From NCBI GenBank assembly GCA_033032865.1, contig JAWHQI010000079.1:7940501-8004500 (forward strand): a stretch of 64,000 nucleotides of DNA, in the 5' to 3' direction. This DNA comes from Dactylorhiza incarnata (taxonomy: Eukaryota > Streptophyta > Magnoliopsida > Asparagales > Orchidaceae). This document shows, in pieces, positions 1-10,293 of the stretch (position 1 is the first letter of the stretch; each line of letters starts with the position of its first letter). A program made the position numbers and the translations under genes. The notes beneath the pieces are model-generated. The model was not told the origin of the DNA, searched no databases, and saw only the letters and a list, made by a program, of their open reading frames with translations.

Positions 1-874
1 TTCTCCCATCTTCTATCAAGGTCCTATTCCTCCTCTCAGCCACACCATATTGTTGTGGAGTCCTTGGGGAGGAGAACTCTTGGGTGATACCAAATTCTTG
101 ACAAAATCTTGTCATTGCATCATATTGAAATTCTGTGCCATGGTCAGTCCTAGTCCTGACCACAGCACATTGTAGATCATTCTGAGTTGCCTTGACATGA
201 TTGATAAAGATATTTAATGTATCAGATTTCTTCTTAAAGAAGAATACCCATGTATATTTTGAGTGATCATCAACAATCACCAAAGTATACAACTTCCCAC
301 CTAGGCTCTGAATTGGCAAAGGACCAAACAAGTCCATATGCAAGAGATAAAGACATCTTTCAGTGTCTTTGGAGCCAATACTTTTAAAGGTGGCCCTAGT
401 TTGCTTACCCATTTGGCATGCATGACAGGGACCATCTTTAATACATTTTAAATTTGGACTATTCCTAACAAGATTTTTAGAGAAAAGTCTATACATTGTC
501 TTGTAGTTAATATGAGCAAGTCTCTTGTGCCATTGAACACAAAGAGACTCATTCTCATTAGCTACAAGACAAACAGAAGTAAAAGAATTACTGCAAATGA
601 AATCTAAGCAATAAACATTCCCACTCCTAGTGCCTGAGAGAATGGTCTCTAAGTCATTTGACTTTTTGATCAAGCACTTGTCATTGTGGAATTCAATGAC
701 ATAGCCTAAGTCACATAGTTTACTTATGCTTACTAGTTTGTGTTGCAACCCTTCAACATAAGCTACCCTTGTGATTGTAACTATGCCATTGGAGATCATA
801 CGATAGCCTTTGGTGACTCCTGTTTCACCTCCCCCAAATATAACTTTGGGTCCATTCTTCACAGGCTTGTAATC
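1..874 (-). CDS. COP-1 pol: protease end, GAG-pre-integrase and integrase, open to the window edge
   Basis: The frame stays open for about 291 codons from the TAG at 875-877 to the edge. Upstream of that stop, near 910-945, the protease motif YLDSGCSRHMTG is readable. The GAG-pre-integrase zinc finger is visible as HKRLAH followed by CHACQMGK. The integrase core has MDLFGPL (first Asp), RTDHGTEF (second Asp) and, near position 40, YGVAERRNRT (Glu), the D,D,E triad of LTR integrases, which joins element DNA into the chromosome. Reverse transcriptase would follow off the edge. The single in-frame TAG and the frameshift between gag and protease mark it as probably inactive. Confidence 0.88.
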
Positions 875-879
875 CTATA

Positions 880-3530
880 GAAGACTCCTAGTTCCTGTCA
901 TGTGCCTTGAGCACCCACTGTCCAAGTACCATATTTGGTTGAGATTGGTACTTGAACTACCCTGCAAAGAAAGATTTAGTTATCCTTAGGATCCCAAAAA
1001 GCTTTGGGTCCAAGGTGCCTGTTAGTTTGATGAGATACTCTCATACTAGCTACACTTCTGATAGGAAAGCTCTTCTTTGCATTAGGTACATTAGGATTGT
1101 ACCAACAATCAATGGCAAAGTGTCCCACCTTGCCACAACACCAACAATCATGAATATTGTATCTCCTTTTCTGAACATTTTTCTGAATTGGTACAGCACT
1201 GTGTACATGTTCAGCAGAAGAGACTGTAACATTCTTCCTGTCTCTTTCAGCAATAATCTAACTGAAGGATAATCTATGGACAGTCTTGCTGCTCTTTGTC
1301 CTGATAGCCTCAGCTTGCTTTGGCTTGGAAGCCATACAAGATCTGATGGAATCAGACACTGGGCAGCAGGCCTTGTCAACAGATTTGACAGCAGTCTTGT
1401 TTTTTGCTGAACCTGATTTGGAAGTGCTTGCATCCTTGTTCTTGACTGAAGGTGCTAAGACACCAAACACAAATGGTCCAGATTGGGCCATTTGTATTTC
1501 CTCATGGGGAGCTTTCATTGCACTCAATCCCATGCCCCTTCTTTCACTATGGGAAGGAGTATTTTCCTTCCTATAGGACCTTCCATTCTTCCAGTGACCA
1601 TAAATGCTTTCATGGTCATACCTGTTGGAAGGAAGTAGCACCTTTTGAAAGGTGGTTTGAGGCTTAGCCTTCTCCTTGCCCTTTACTCCACTCCCTTCTC
1701 CTACTTCCATCTTATTGAATCCAAGTCTTCTCCTATTGGTTTGAGAGGAGAAGATGTCAATAAGGGGAAGAACAGATTTGGGCTTGAAGAATTGAGCCAC
1801 CAGGCTCTTCTCTTTCACCAGCTTCTCCTCAAGGTCCTTGATGACCCTGTTCTTTAGGGAAATAGTGCTCAATTGAACACTTTTCATACCCTTTAAATGA
1901 CTTATTTGTCTACTCATCTGGGCCACCATGGAGGTAGGTCCAGTGTAGTCACTTTCAGTCTTCTTAAGGGTGGCTATTTCCTGGGCTTGCCTCTTGGCAA
2001 GCTTCTTGCTCTCTTTCAGAGCAATAACCAAGGCATTATATCTGTTAATCAATTGATTGACAGCTACCTCAGCTTCTGAAACACTTTCATCATGTGATGG
2101 CTGTGCTTTAGATTCTTGACATACATCATGATCAGAAATAGAAGTGGAATGGATTGATACCTGATCATTGTCAGACATATTCTGACTGTCTTCCTCATCA
2201 GTGAGGGCCATAAGGCCCAGCAGAGCACAGTCTTCTTCATCCTCCTCTTCATCACTATCTGAGTGTGATAGAGGGGCCCTGATTCCTGTCCTAGCAGCAG
2301 GATAGTCTTCATCTTGATGAGCAGCAAACAGCCCTATGTAGGCTTTCTCTTCTTCATCTGAATCTAAAGATGAAGATTCAGATTCACTCCAACTCTTGCT
2401 TTTCTTGGCTAGAAAGGATTTTTCTCCCTTCCTATCCTTCTTGTGATGTGGCTTCTTTTCACCTCTTTCTATCCTTTTGACTGGGCAGTCAGCAATGACA
2501 TGCCCAGGCTTGCTGCAGCAATAGCAAACAATGTTATCTGAAGCATGTTTACTAGTTTTGGAATCATACCTGTCCCCTTTGGGGTGCTGCCTTTCAGATC
2601 TGAAGTGATCCTTCTTGGAGTGTGATTTTTTTAGGAGGAAGGCTTGCTCTTCCATTGATTCCTTCTCATCATCGTTTTGAACTTCCTAGAGAAGGCAGCA
2701 AACTCTTCATCAGAGGAAGAGCTGTCTGGAGAGCAGCTCTCAGACTTCTCAGATTCAGCCTTCCTTCTTGGAGGTGACTGCAACCTGCTCTTGCTCTTCT
2801 TTGAGCTATCATCTTTGAGAGCAATAGTTCTCTTCTTTGTGTGAGCCTTGGAGGAAGTATCCTCCTCCTTTCTTGCAGATAGCTGCATCTCATAGGAGAG
2901 CAGCTTCCCAAAGAGTGTATGGGTAGGGGTTTCTCCAAGCCTTGCTCCTTCCCTGATTGCACAAATTTTAGTGTCCCAATCTTTAGTTAGAGATCTGAGG
3001 AACTTGTCATTTAGCTCATAATCAGAGAATACCCACTCATAGGTTCTTAGTTCATTTACTATCCTAAAGAACCTTTCATAGCACAAGGAGATGTTCTCCT
3101 GGCTCTGCTGTCTAAAGGCTTCATATTCCTGATTGAGGAATGACTTTCTATCATCCCTCACTTCAGCAGTTCCTTCCATATAAACAACCAATGTGTCTCA
3201 CATTTCCTTGGCAGTTGACCAGTGCACCAAGTTCTGAAATGTAGTGTCATCAATTGCATTAACAATTATGTTCTGAGCCCTTTTGTCCATTGTGTACAGT
3301 GCAGTTTCATCATTGGTCAGCTCAGAAAATATCTTGAATACTTTTCTAGTAGGGTCAATAGTGGAGGCCTTCTCAAAGGTGTAAGGGCCATTCTTGACTG
3401 TCACATAGATCCTTGGGTCTGAGGCATCCATGAACAGCCTCACCCTTTTCTTCCATATGCCAAAGTTTTCTTTGGAGCATATGGGCAACTTCATTGACCC
3501 AAACTCCTTCTTCATTCCACTGGAGGCCAT
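880..3530 (-). pseudogene. COP-1 gag, broken
   Basis: Nucleocapsid gene starting at the ATG 3530-3528 (MASSGMKKEFGSMKLP), just downstream of the primer site. The N-terminal part has the Copia gag pattern (ENFGIWKKRVRLFM, then a region ending KLLSYEMQL). An acidic Ser/Glu-rich stretch follows, then a CCHC zinc knuckle near 2476-2530 (CYCCSKPGH....C) and a second one near 1105-1148 (CWCCGKVGH....C). Breaks: TGA at 3198-3200 where family members have Trp (EM*DTLVV), a frameshift near 2640, TAG at 1258-1260 and a stop plus frameshift near 950. Two knuckles in one Gag is notable but known in Copia. The protein would package element RNA in cytoplasmic particles. Confidence 0.85.
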
Positions 3531-3597
3531 TTATTTTGAATCAGCACAACCTATTCAGGAACTGGTCAGACTGTTAAGTCCTTCTTGACCAACCTCC

Positions 3598-3608
3598 CTC
3601 TGATACCA
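3598..3608 (-). other. COP-1 primer-binding site
   Basis: On the minus strand this reads TGGTATCAGAG, complementary to the 3' end of plant initiator tRNA-Met. It lies two bases beyond the LTR end at 3611, the normal Copia arrangement, and fixes the element's orientation. Confidence 0.92.
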
Positions 3609-4425
3609 CTTGAAAGAATATAGGTATGCTAACTAATTCACCTAGAGGGGGGGGGGGGGGGGGGTGAATAGGTCTTTTGAGTTTTACTTGATTATTATGG
3701 GCTGTTAAAATTTTGATCAGAGAATCAAGCAACATAGAAAGCACACAAGTATGTATAGAGGTTCCTCAAGACATGGTGTCTTGAGTAGTCCTCTTTCCCC
3801 CTTCACCTTTCTAACAATGTGTTAGACAAGGCCAACTCCTCCAAACTCGGCTCAAAGAGTTTACAGCACAAGTTCCTCAGAACTTCTCAGATCAAGGATG
3901 ATCCTACCTCAGGACAAGAGTCCCTATAACTCAGAGCTATCACCAGCTCCTACCTCAGGCACAGCTTCCCTACAAACTCAGAGGATAACACCTCCTACAG
4001 CTCAGACCACTTCCTGGTCCTAACTCAGGCAACAAGCCTTACAACTCAGAGCTATCACCAGCTCCTACAAACTCAGGCAAACCAGCCCTACAAGCTCAGG
4101 CAGACCAGCCCTACACACTCAGGCAAAAATCCTTACAGAAAAAGATATAATAGAACTTTTCTACAGCAGAATTACTCTCCTCTAGATCCTGCACAGTCTG
4201 TGCTTTCCTGTAGCTGAAGATGTTGAAAACAGCTACCACTTGATCTTCCTCTTCAATATAATGATGGAAGATCACCTTGCCCCTTTTGGTGGAGGAGCTA
4301 TCTTCTTCTCTCTGTTTCTTCTTCTCTTTTAGTGAACAGGAAGAAAGACGAGAGCAGCAGCTGTCAATGACGAATCGAGATTTTGCACGTAACTGGTCGG
4401 GACTTTGAAAAAGCCCTAACACTTT

Positions 4426-4433
4426 CTTTTATA
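4426..4433 (-). promoter_or_regulatory. COP-1 LTR TATA box
   Basis: Minus-strand TATAAAAG in a GTATAAAAGAAAG context, between the U3 array and the transcribed repeat region. It is the best core-promoter candidate in this LTR. Confidence 0.6.
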
Positions 4434-4565
4434 CTTCTTTTATCTTCAACGTCTCTAATTTGATCTCCCAAGAAGTATGGGAGACAATGGTGGTCCCCTG
4501 TAGCTTTTCTGCAACTTGCCCTAGCCGCAGGTCCCGCCGCCCTACTTATCTATAGAGAAGGTCTG

Positions 4566-4940
4566 CGTTCGACGAACCCGCTTCACTCTACGTTCGATGA
4601 ACCTGCTGCATCTTGCGTTCGACGATCTTGCCAAACTATGCGTTCGACGAACTTGCCAAACTATGCGTTCATCGATCGGCCTTGTCTCTGTGTTCGACGA
4701 ACGACACTCTGCGTTCGACGAACAGGCTATTATCAGCTATTTCTTCTATCTCATCTCAGCGGTCGATGAACTTTGTTCTGCATTCGATGAATGGCTCTCT
4801 GCGTTCAACGAACACGCCCTTTGTGCCTTCTCAGTGGCTCCTCCTCTGGTCTCGTCTCAGCGGTCAACGAACTGAGTCCTGAGTTTGACGAACGGCACTC
4901 TGCGTTTGATGAACACGCTGATTCTCAGCGTTTGATGAAC
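4566..4940 (-). repeat. COP-1 U3 array of GTTCG-A-CGAAC words
   Basis: About 13 imperfect copies of GCGTTCGACGAAC are spaced irregularly at roughly 15-45 bp. The arms GTTCG and CGAAC pair around one central base. Decayed copies show C-to-T changes (GATGAAC, GTTTGAC). The array lies about 130 bp upstream of the TATA box in element sense. No ORF in it is credible, since the peptides are just the repeat translated. Confidence 0.8.
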
Positions 4941-5193
4941 TTATCAGCTGAGACACCTTCTTCTCAGCGGATCCGCTGAGACGGCTCCTCATCTCAGCAG
5001 TTCAGCCAAGACATTTCTGCATCAACTTAGGAGAAGATTTCTCCTTACTTTAGGTCTTGATTAACCCTTTCTCTAGAGTCACCTAAGCATGTTTAACTTA
5101 CAAAAACAAAGCTTTATCAAATACAATATGTACTTAGTATTGGAAGTGATGCCTCTTCAAATCAAGGGAACATTGAGGGCAATATTCCCAACA

Positions 5194-5321
5194 CTATGGG
5201 TGGTACCTCTTGGGTATCCGAATGTTTTCTCTCATCTTCCTTCTAGATTTGCAGGCAGGCTAAGGACAAGGAGGACGTATGGTACTTGGACTCGGGCTGC
5301 TCCAAGAACATGACGAGCAAC
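5194..5321 (+). pseudogene. SIR-1 fragment: gag-pol junction of an old SIRE-like Copia
   Basis: Remnant of the element that received COP-1 and ATH-1. Reading from about 5246 gives QAKDKEDVWYLDSGCSK, the Copia protease region with its DSGCS active-site motif. The DNA is clearly similar to the same part of SIR-2 (24860-24990). Reading is broken by ATH-1 after the target GCAAC and resumes at 18733. Bases 5194-5198 (CTATG) would be one copy of the COP-1 target duplication; the other is outside the window. Confidence 0.8.
5317..5321. other. ATH-1 target-site duplication (left)
   Basis: GCAAC, repeated exactly at 18728-18732. It defines ATH-1 as a single insertion and sets its termini at TGATG...CATCA, with the first base changed to A at 5322. 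Confidence 0.9.
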
Positions 5322-5544
5322 AGATGCGCAAATCTCGCACACCGCTATAGGCGGTAGCTAGACAGCGGCACGAAACGGCAGTGTACCGATCGTTCAAGTA
5401 ATATAAAACGAGGAGTAATCCCCGAGTATCGAATCTCTCAAGGAACACAGTAAGGTGGAGCTAACTATTGAGGAAGGACTTGAGATCGAAGTCCTTTGGT
5501 CGGATGGAATGCGGGAGAGTTGGGTTGGCTTTTGGAAAATAAAA

Positions 5545-5860
5545 GAAAACAACTATAACTACTCCTATGCAATGCCGCTATGCAATGCTTTGCTTGGAGG
5601 GATGGAGACTAGGCAGGCCTTGAGCGCACTGCGTCACAAGGGCGGATGGACGAGTAGGCAAGCGGAATCGAACTGTGCAGGCCATGAGCGCGCTGCTTCG
5701 TTAGGCGAATGGATTACACGGGCCGCTATGCCACGCTTCGGTAGGCGGATGGAAGAGTAGGCATGCAGATGGAATGTTTCGCACCGGCGGAGTGGGAATG
5801 GATTACACGGGCCGCTATGCCATGCTTCGCTAGGCGGATGGAAGAGTAGGCATACGGATG
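5545..5860 (-). repeat. Diverged tandem repeats in ATH-1 U5 (3' LTR copy)
   Basis: Four to five imperfect units share GCTTCG(C/T)TAGGCG(A/G)ATGGA and AGTAGGCA, spaced about 50-65 bp. The same cluster is in the other LTR at 17160-17490. Long open frames here on both strands are a by-product of the repeats and are not called as genes. Confidence 0.7.
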
Positions 5861-7024
5861 AGGGTTGCAAGCACCTCCTCGACAAGCACGCCACTAGCAA
5901 TTGCTAGTGCGGCACACGAACATGACGGCGGGATGGAGGATGGAATGGGGCGCTCCTCAAATCACATAAACCACAAACATATGGAAAATTACACTAATAA
6001 TATTTAGGGTTTATGGACATCATTCATATAAAAACATACAAACACGCACATCAAATAGAATCAGCAAAAATAACAAGGAGGAGGTAAGATTACAACCGAA
6101 GCACGAATACTCGTCGGAGATTCACGACCGGAATCTAGGGTTGTCAATCCTCGTCCGGGCTCGGTCTTCAACTGCCGTCCGGGGTAGAAGAGGGCTGTCA
6201 CTACCTCCCAATGGACCCGTCTTCTTTGTCAATAGCCTTCAACCATGATCTTGCCGGAGAACTCCAAGGATATAGTGCAAAATCCGTTGAAATGGAGCTT
6301 GGAAGCTTCTGAATGATGGAGGAGGCCGAGAGGATGCTCCGGCTCAAGATTGGCGTGAAGAAAATGCCCAGAGCTCCTCCCGAAGGTAGGCGGCGATGGA
6401 CGGCGAAAAGGGCGCGGAACTGGAGCTCTGGGAGTGGGAGAAAAGATCGATCTAGAATAGGGCGAGACCTGTGGCTTAAATAGAAATTCTGTCAGAAAAT
6501 GGTCACGCACGGTCGAACGAATGACCGTGCGCAGACCGTGCATTATTAAATGATAAAACGTGGCTTGGGGAAGACGTTGCGCTTCCCGTGCATTTTGCTC
6601 ACGCACGATCAACACCGCTCGTGCGTTCAAACGCACGGGTAAAATCCGGCGCTCAGAAATCAAGAATACACAGGTCGACCGTGCGTTTTACTCACGCACG
6701 GGCGAATCCGCCCATGCGTTCAAACGCACGAGTAAACTCCGACACTCCATTTTCAGCCCAGACACAAACGCACTACAACAACCGACCGTGCGTCAAGGAA
6801 ACGCACGACCGTGCGATATGCACAGACATGAATTCTGGGGAAAACGGGACGATCAGGTCACCTGCAAACAAGATATACCAGCTGGGAATACACGTCCATC
6901 ACAGAAAAACATAGAAGAAGGGAAGGGGAGCACCATGTGCTTACCCCCAACAACAAGGAGCGCAATTGCACACCGGAATGGGCTTAAAGGTGCACCTAGC
7001 ATGGAATAGTACATATGAATGAAA

Positions 7025-7029
7025 ACGTG
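7025..7029. other. ATH-2 target-site duplication (left)
   Basis: ACGTG, repeated exactly at 13600-13604. The uninterrupted ATH-1 LTR has a single copy at this point (18652-18656 region, GCGTGCCTAAAATG), confirming the insertion. Confidence 0.92.
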
Positions 7030-8627
7030 TGATGGACAAAACTATGCTCGCAAACGACAACGACATGTGTACCGTATCGAATGTAGTATAGGTTGTTAAA
7101 ACAAGGTCGTATTAGACTCGGGGCGGTTGAGTACTCTTACTTCAAGAAAGTCTCTATTATTTTATTAATTAAAACTTGAGGTTGATTTTGCAAATGGAAA
7201 ATTAAAATATGAATTAAAAGAATGGTTAGCACTCGATCTTTGAATCACCTTGGAGATAAAAATAAGAACAAAGAATAAAAGCGCTTCCTCATAACAAAAT
7301 AGCTTTGACCATGGAGATTCCTGAATTATGAACGCACCTCTCTCGAGGATGCGCTCACCTGAGTTTAGGTTGATCAATCGAACTCTCGTTCTAGAATCGA
7401 AACCCCTAAAACTCGCCTTATCGAAGTGAATCCCGCTATTGGCTTTTACTCCAATCCGGAAGGGTAACGTCGTCTTCTCTCGAGGATTGCATTCTACTCT
7501 TTTTTATCCTTGAGTGATCGATTCATCTTACGAGCCTCTCGACTAACTAAAGAACGAAAATAAGAACAAGAATTATATATCAAAAATATAATCTCGTTAT
7601 CTTAAAATCAAGGGTAAATCTTAAGCATTTTTGAGAAGAGAAATAGCAACTATAGATTATTTCATGACTTATATCATTCCTTGGATCATCTCGATCGAGT
7701 ACTAATAATATTTAGTTACTCATGGAGATTGAGGAATCAAAATAAATTAAAGAGCACATCATAAAAGAGAGAAGAAATGAGAGAAGAAAAGAACTATTTT
7801 ATTAAATTGCTAAGAAAGTTACAAGCTAGGAATTGAAAATTACAAACTATTTTACTTGAACGTACCAATTGCAAGAAGAAAGGGAGTACACGAACTACTA
7901 AAATATGAAATTAACGATATGAAATGAAAAGTCTAAGTCCTAAAAAATTGCTCCTAAAGATCTGGAGAAGCTCCCTTTAAATAGGCAGAAATTTGATGTT
8001 ACACGCCCTTGGTCACGCCCGTGACCAAGGGCGTGTAAGGAGCGTGATCGATGCTGGTGCGGAGAGGGCGCGTTCTGGCTTCGATGCAGGCGTTTCGGAC
8101 GCATCACTTCGTAGGTCACGCCCGTGACCAAGGGCGTGTAATCTCAATTAAGTGTTGTTGGCGGGAAACTTTGGCGGGAAGGCGCGCTGGGTGAGTCATG
8201 CCCGTGACATGCTGTCACGCCCTCGGTCATGCCCGTGACCGAGGGCGTGTAATTTTAATTGACGTGGCAGCGTGCTCTGGATGCTTGTGGCGGGTCGTGG
8301 CCGTGACATTGGGTCACGCCCTTGGTCACGCCCGTGACCTGGGGCGTGTACTTGGCAAACTTTTCACGGAACGTCCCTGGAGTGGCAGAAACAGGTCTAG
8401 AACACTGCACAGGTTACACGCCCATGGTCACGCCCGTGACCTGGGGCGTGTAAATGAATTTTCTGCTCCGAATGTCCAGAAAACCTGAAAACATAAAATA
8501 AACATAAGTTAGCTTATGAAATTAAAATATGAAAGATTTATATGATATAATATAGATAAAAGACATAATTTCAAATTAAAATAATAATAAAACTATACTA
8601 AAAGATGAGTAAATAAATTACTCATCA
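7030..8627 (-). repeat. ATH-2 3' LTR
   Basis: 1598 bp, ends TGATG...CATCA. It differs from the 5' LTR by scattered substitutions and by one extra 12-bp array unit (CACGCCCTTGGT, near 8310-8322). TATA-like CTATTTAAA at about 7976-7984 on the minus strand; the U3 array lies at 7999-8452. Confidence 0.92.
7999..8452 (-). repeat. ATH-2 U3 array of GTCACG-NN-CGTGAC palindromes (3' LTR)
   Basis: Repeated words TCACGCCCGTGAC and ACACGCCC...GGGCGTGT occur in at least six clusters over 450 bp. The first cluster, 7999-8038, is a perfect inverted repeat: arm TTACACGCCCTTGGTCACG, two bases CC, then its exact complement. The array starts about 15 bp upstream of the TATA-like box in element sense. Mutated copies differ at CpG sites. 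Confidence 0.88.
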
Positions 8628-10293
8628 AACACCCCCATACTTACTCGTTTGCTAGTCCCGAGCAAACAACTTTTCATAGGTGTAGAGAAATTTAGATACT
8701 AGAAAAAGAAATTTGAACTCAAGGAATAAAAATGCGAAGTCTTACACCTACGTGTAGAGATCCTAGTTGAAAGACCTATTCAGCATAACGATTAGCTTAT
8801 AATTTTCAAAAATGCGATTTAACATATTGCTTTTACTTTTAAGTTGAAAGCTCGGTAAATTCTCGAATGCTATTCAAGGAGCGGGTAGCGTGTTTTCTAA
8901 GATCAATATTATCCAAAATTGAGTTTCGGGATAGCATCCAAAGAAATCCATCAATGACGATGGCCATAGGCTTGCCCGGTCGCACTCTCTCCACTACACA
9001 AGTATAATGTATAGCTTAAAGATCAAAAGGGCTTTCATTAGGAGTGAAACTTGGCTTAGGTAAATGATTTGGATTTGGAAATCCAAAAGATAGAATATTA
9101 CGGCTAAGGATCACACTAAACCAAGGTGAGAGTTTCCGAAAATTATCAAAAATTTAAACCTCGCATAAGACTTGTTATGAAGCAAAACTCTCATAATTTT
9201 CAAAAATGAGGCCATGAATACTTTTTTTATAATTTTCTTTTTCACACTTGGCCAATAATTTTTCATATTTTTTTATATCCTTTTTTTTCTTTTCATAATA
9301 GCTCCGAATAGGAAGTTGTAATTTCCTTATTTTCACAATTGAACCCATTGCAGAATTTTAATTAATCTCAAATATTTAGTGTGATCATGGGGTGGATGTT
9401 TTGGCTTTGGTGAAAATGAAAGGTGGAGGTAGCAAAGGAAAAAAGGAAAGGCCCAAAGTGTTTAAACAATGAATTTTTTTTAAAGGTGGGCAAACAGGCA
9501 CAAGCGATCAAAAGATGGCCTAAATCACTTCTAAAAACTATGACAAACCTATGCAAATGCTTCGAGAATCGCTAGAGGAAAGTTCTAGCCATCGAGAAAG
9601 AATACCCTTCCGTTCAAAATGTGTAATATTTCTCTAGTAAGCTTCTACGTACTCACTTGATTTATTCTCAAATTCTACCGGATTCAAGGTAAGAGTAAAA
9701 CAAAATTATTTTCTCGCAGTTAGAAAATCATAAATCTAATTTTATGCTGAATAGTTAATTTGACATAGAATTTTACAAACGCGTGCACTTAACTAGGAAC
9801 ACTGCACGAGTCAACAATTTTATTCCAAAATTCAAAATCTAATGAAGTATAACAATTCCTTACGACACTATACAAAAGCAAATCTACTGAGGATTTTGCA
9901 AATAAGTAAGTATAAAAGTTCAGCAACAAATTTTAATTAAATTTTTTTTTCTTCTTGGACTTCGCAAGGTCAACCCGGTGAAGGGCTCGCAAGGTACTAG
10001 AGGCTGTGATGGGAATTCAAGCCCAAAGCGTCCTTTCCAAGAAATTTTTATTTTTGTTAGATAGAAAATATTTATGTATTTTATTTATTTTTTTCAAATA
10101 AAAAGAAATATAAAGAAAGCAATGTTACACCCCCAAACTTAAAATTAAACATTGTCCCCAATGTTTAAAACTAAGTATGAAGGATACTTGAAAGAAATTA
10201 AACTTAAAAAAAAAATACATAAATATAGAGATAAGCAAGGGGTGTCTCCCAAGAGCGCTTTCTTTTTCCCGTCTTTAAGCTAGACGGTTAGTG
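8628..10293 (-). other. ATH-2 3' non-coding region with polypurine tract
   Basis: No supportable ORF. In element sense it ends with a short stem GTTTGC...GCAAAC (8647-8667) and the polypurine tract TAAGTATGGGGGTGTT (8628-8644) touching the 3' LTR, the second-strand primer site. Two blocks are conserved with ATH-1 and ATH-3: 8943-8997 and 9513-9612. One copy of an 80-bp direct repeat lies at 9956-10047. The rest is AT-rich. Confidence 0.75.
9956..10047 (-). repeat. ATH-2 internal direct repeat, copy downstream of the ORF
   Basis: About 80 bp nearly identical to 11792-11881, including the shared stretch GGCTGTGATGGGAATTCAAG. One copy is between the primer site and the ORF, the other just after the ORF, in the same orientation. 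Confidence 0.85.

Larger units (their letters stand above)
1..5193 (-). mobile_element. COP-1: 5' part of a Ty1/Copia retrotransposon
   Basis: Minus-strand element entering from the left edge. In transcriptional order it shows a 5' LTR (5193 to 3611), a primer site (3608 to 3598), a degenerate gag (3530 to ~950), a protease motif and an integrase that runs out of the window. The order Gag, protease, integrase before reverse transcriptase is that of Copia. The LTR begins TGTTGGGAATATT and ends TTTCA. The flank at 5194 continues a different Copia element (SIR-1), so COP-1 inserted into it. The matching 3' LTR and second target duplication lie outside the window. The lineage within Copia is not certain. 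Confidence 0.93.
3611..5193 (-). repeat. COP-1 5' LTR
   Basis: 1583-bp LTR with TG...CA ends on the minus strand. It holds a run of 18 G (3647-3664; poly-C in element sense), part of the CCCCCTCTAGG motif found near the 3' end of several Copia LTRs. It also holds a TATA box (4426-4433) and a U3 array of GTTCGACGAAC-like words (4566-4940). Between ~3830 and 4135, downstream of the TATA box, there is a loose repeat of 'ACTCAG..CAGCTCCTACCTCAGGC' type units, so the transcribed leader is also repetitive. Confidence 0.9.

Noticed and set aside
1286..1857. Plus-strand ORFs opposite COP-1 gag
   Set aside because: Shadows of the real minus-strand frame, which carries zinc knuckles and gag motifs.
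4597..4979. Plus-strand ORFs rich in SAFDE/CSTN repeats
   Set aside because: They are the GTTCGACGAAC array of COP-1 read in three frames.
5455..5900. Genes on either strand of the ATH-1 U5 (also 17079-17524)
   Set aside because: Overlapping frames on both strands arise from diverged tandem repeats and are present in both LTRs; no domain is seen.
8198..8488. Open frames translating as HALGHARDRGRV-like repeats (also 13182-13460, 53929-54227, 63513-63811)
   Set aside because: They are translations of the palindrome arrays and have no homology; both strands are open because the repeats avoid stops.
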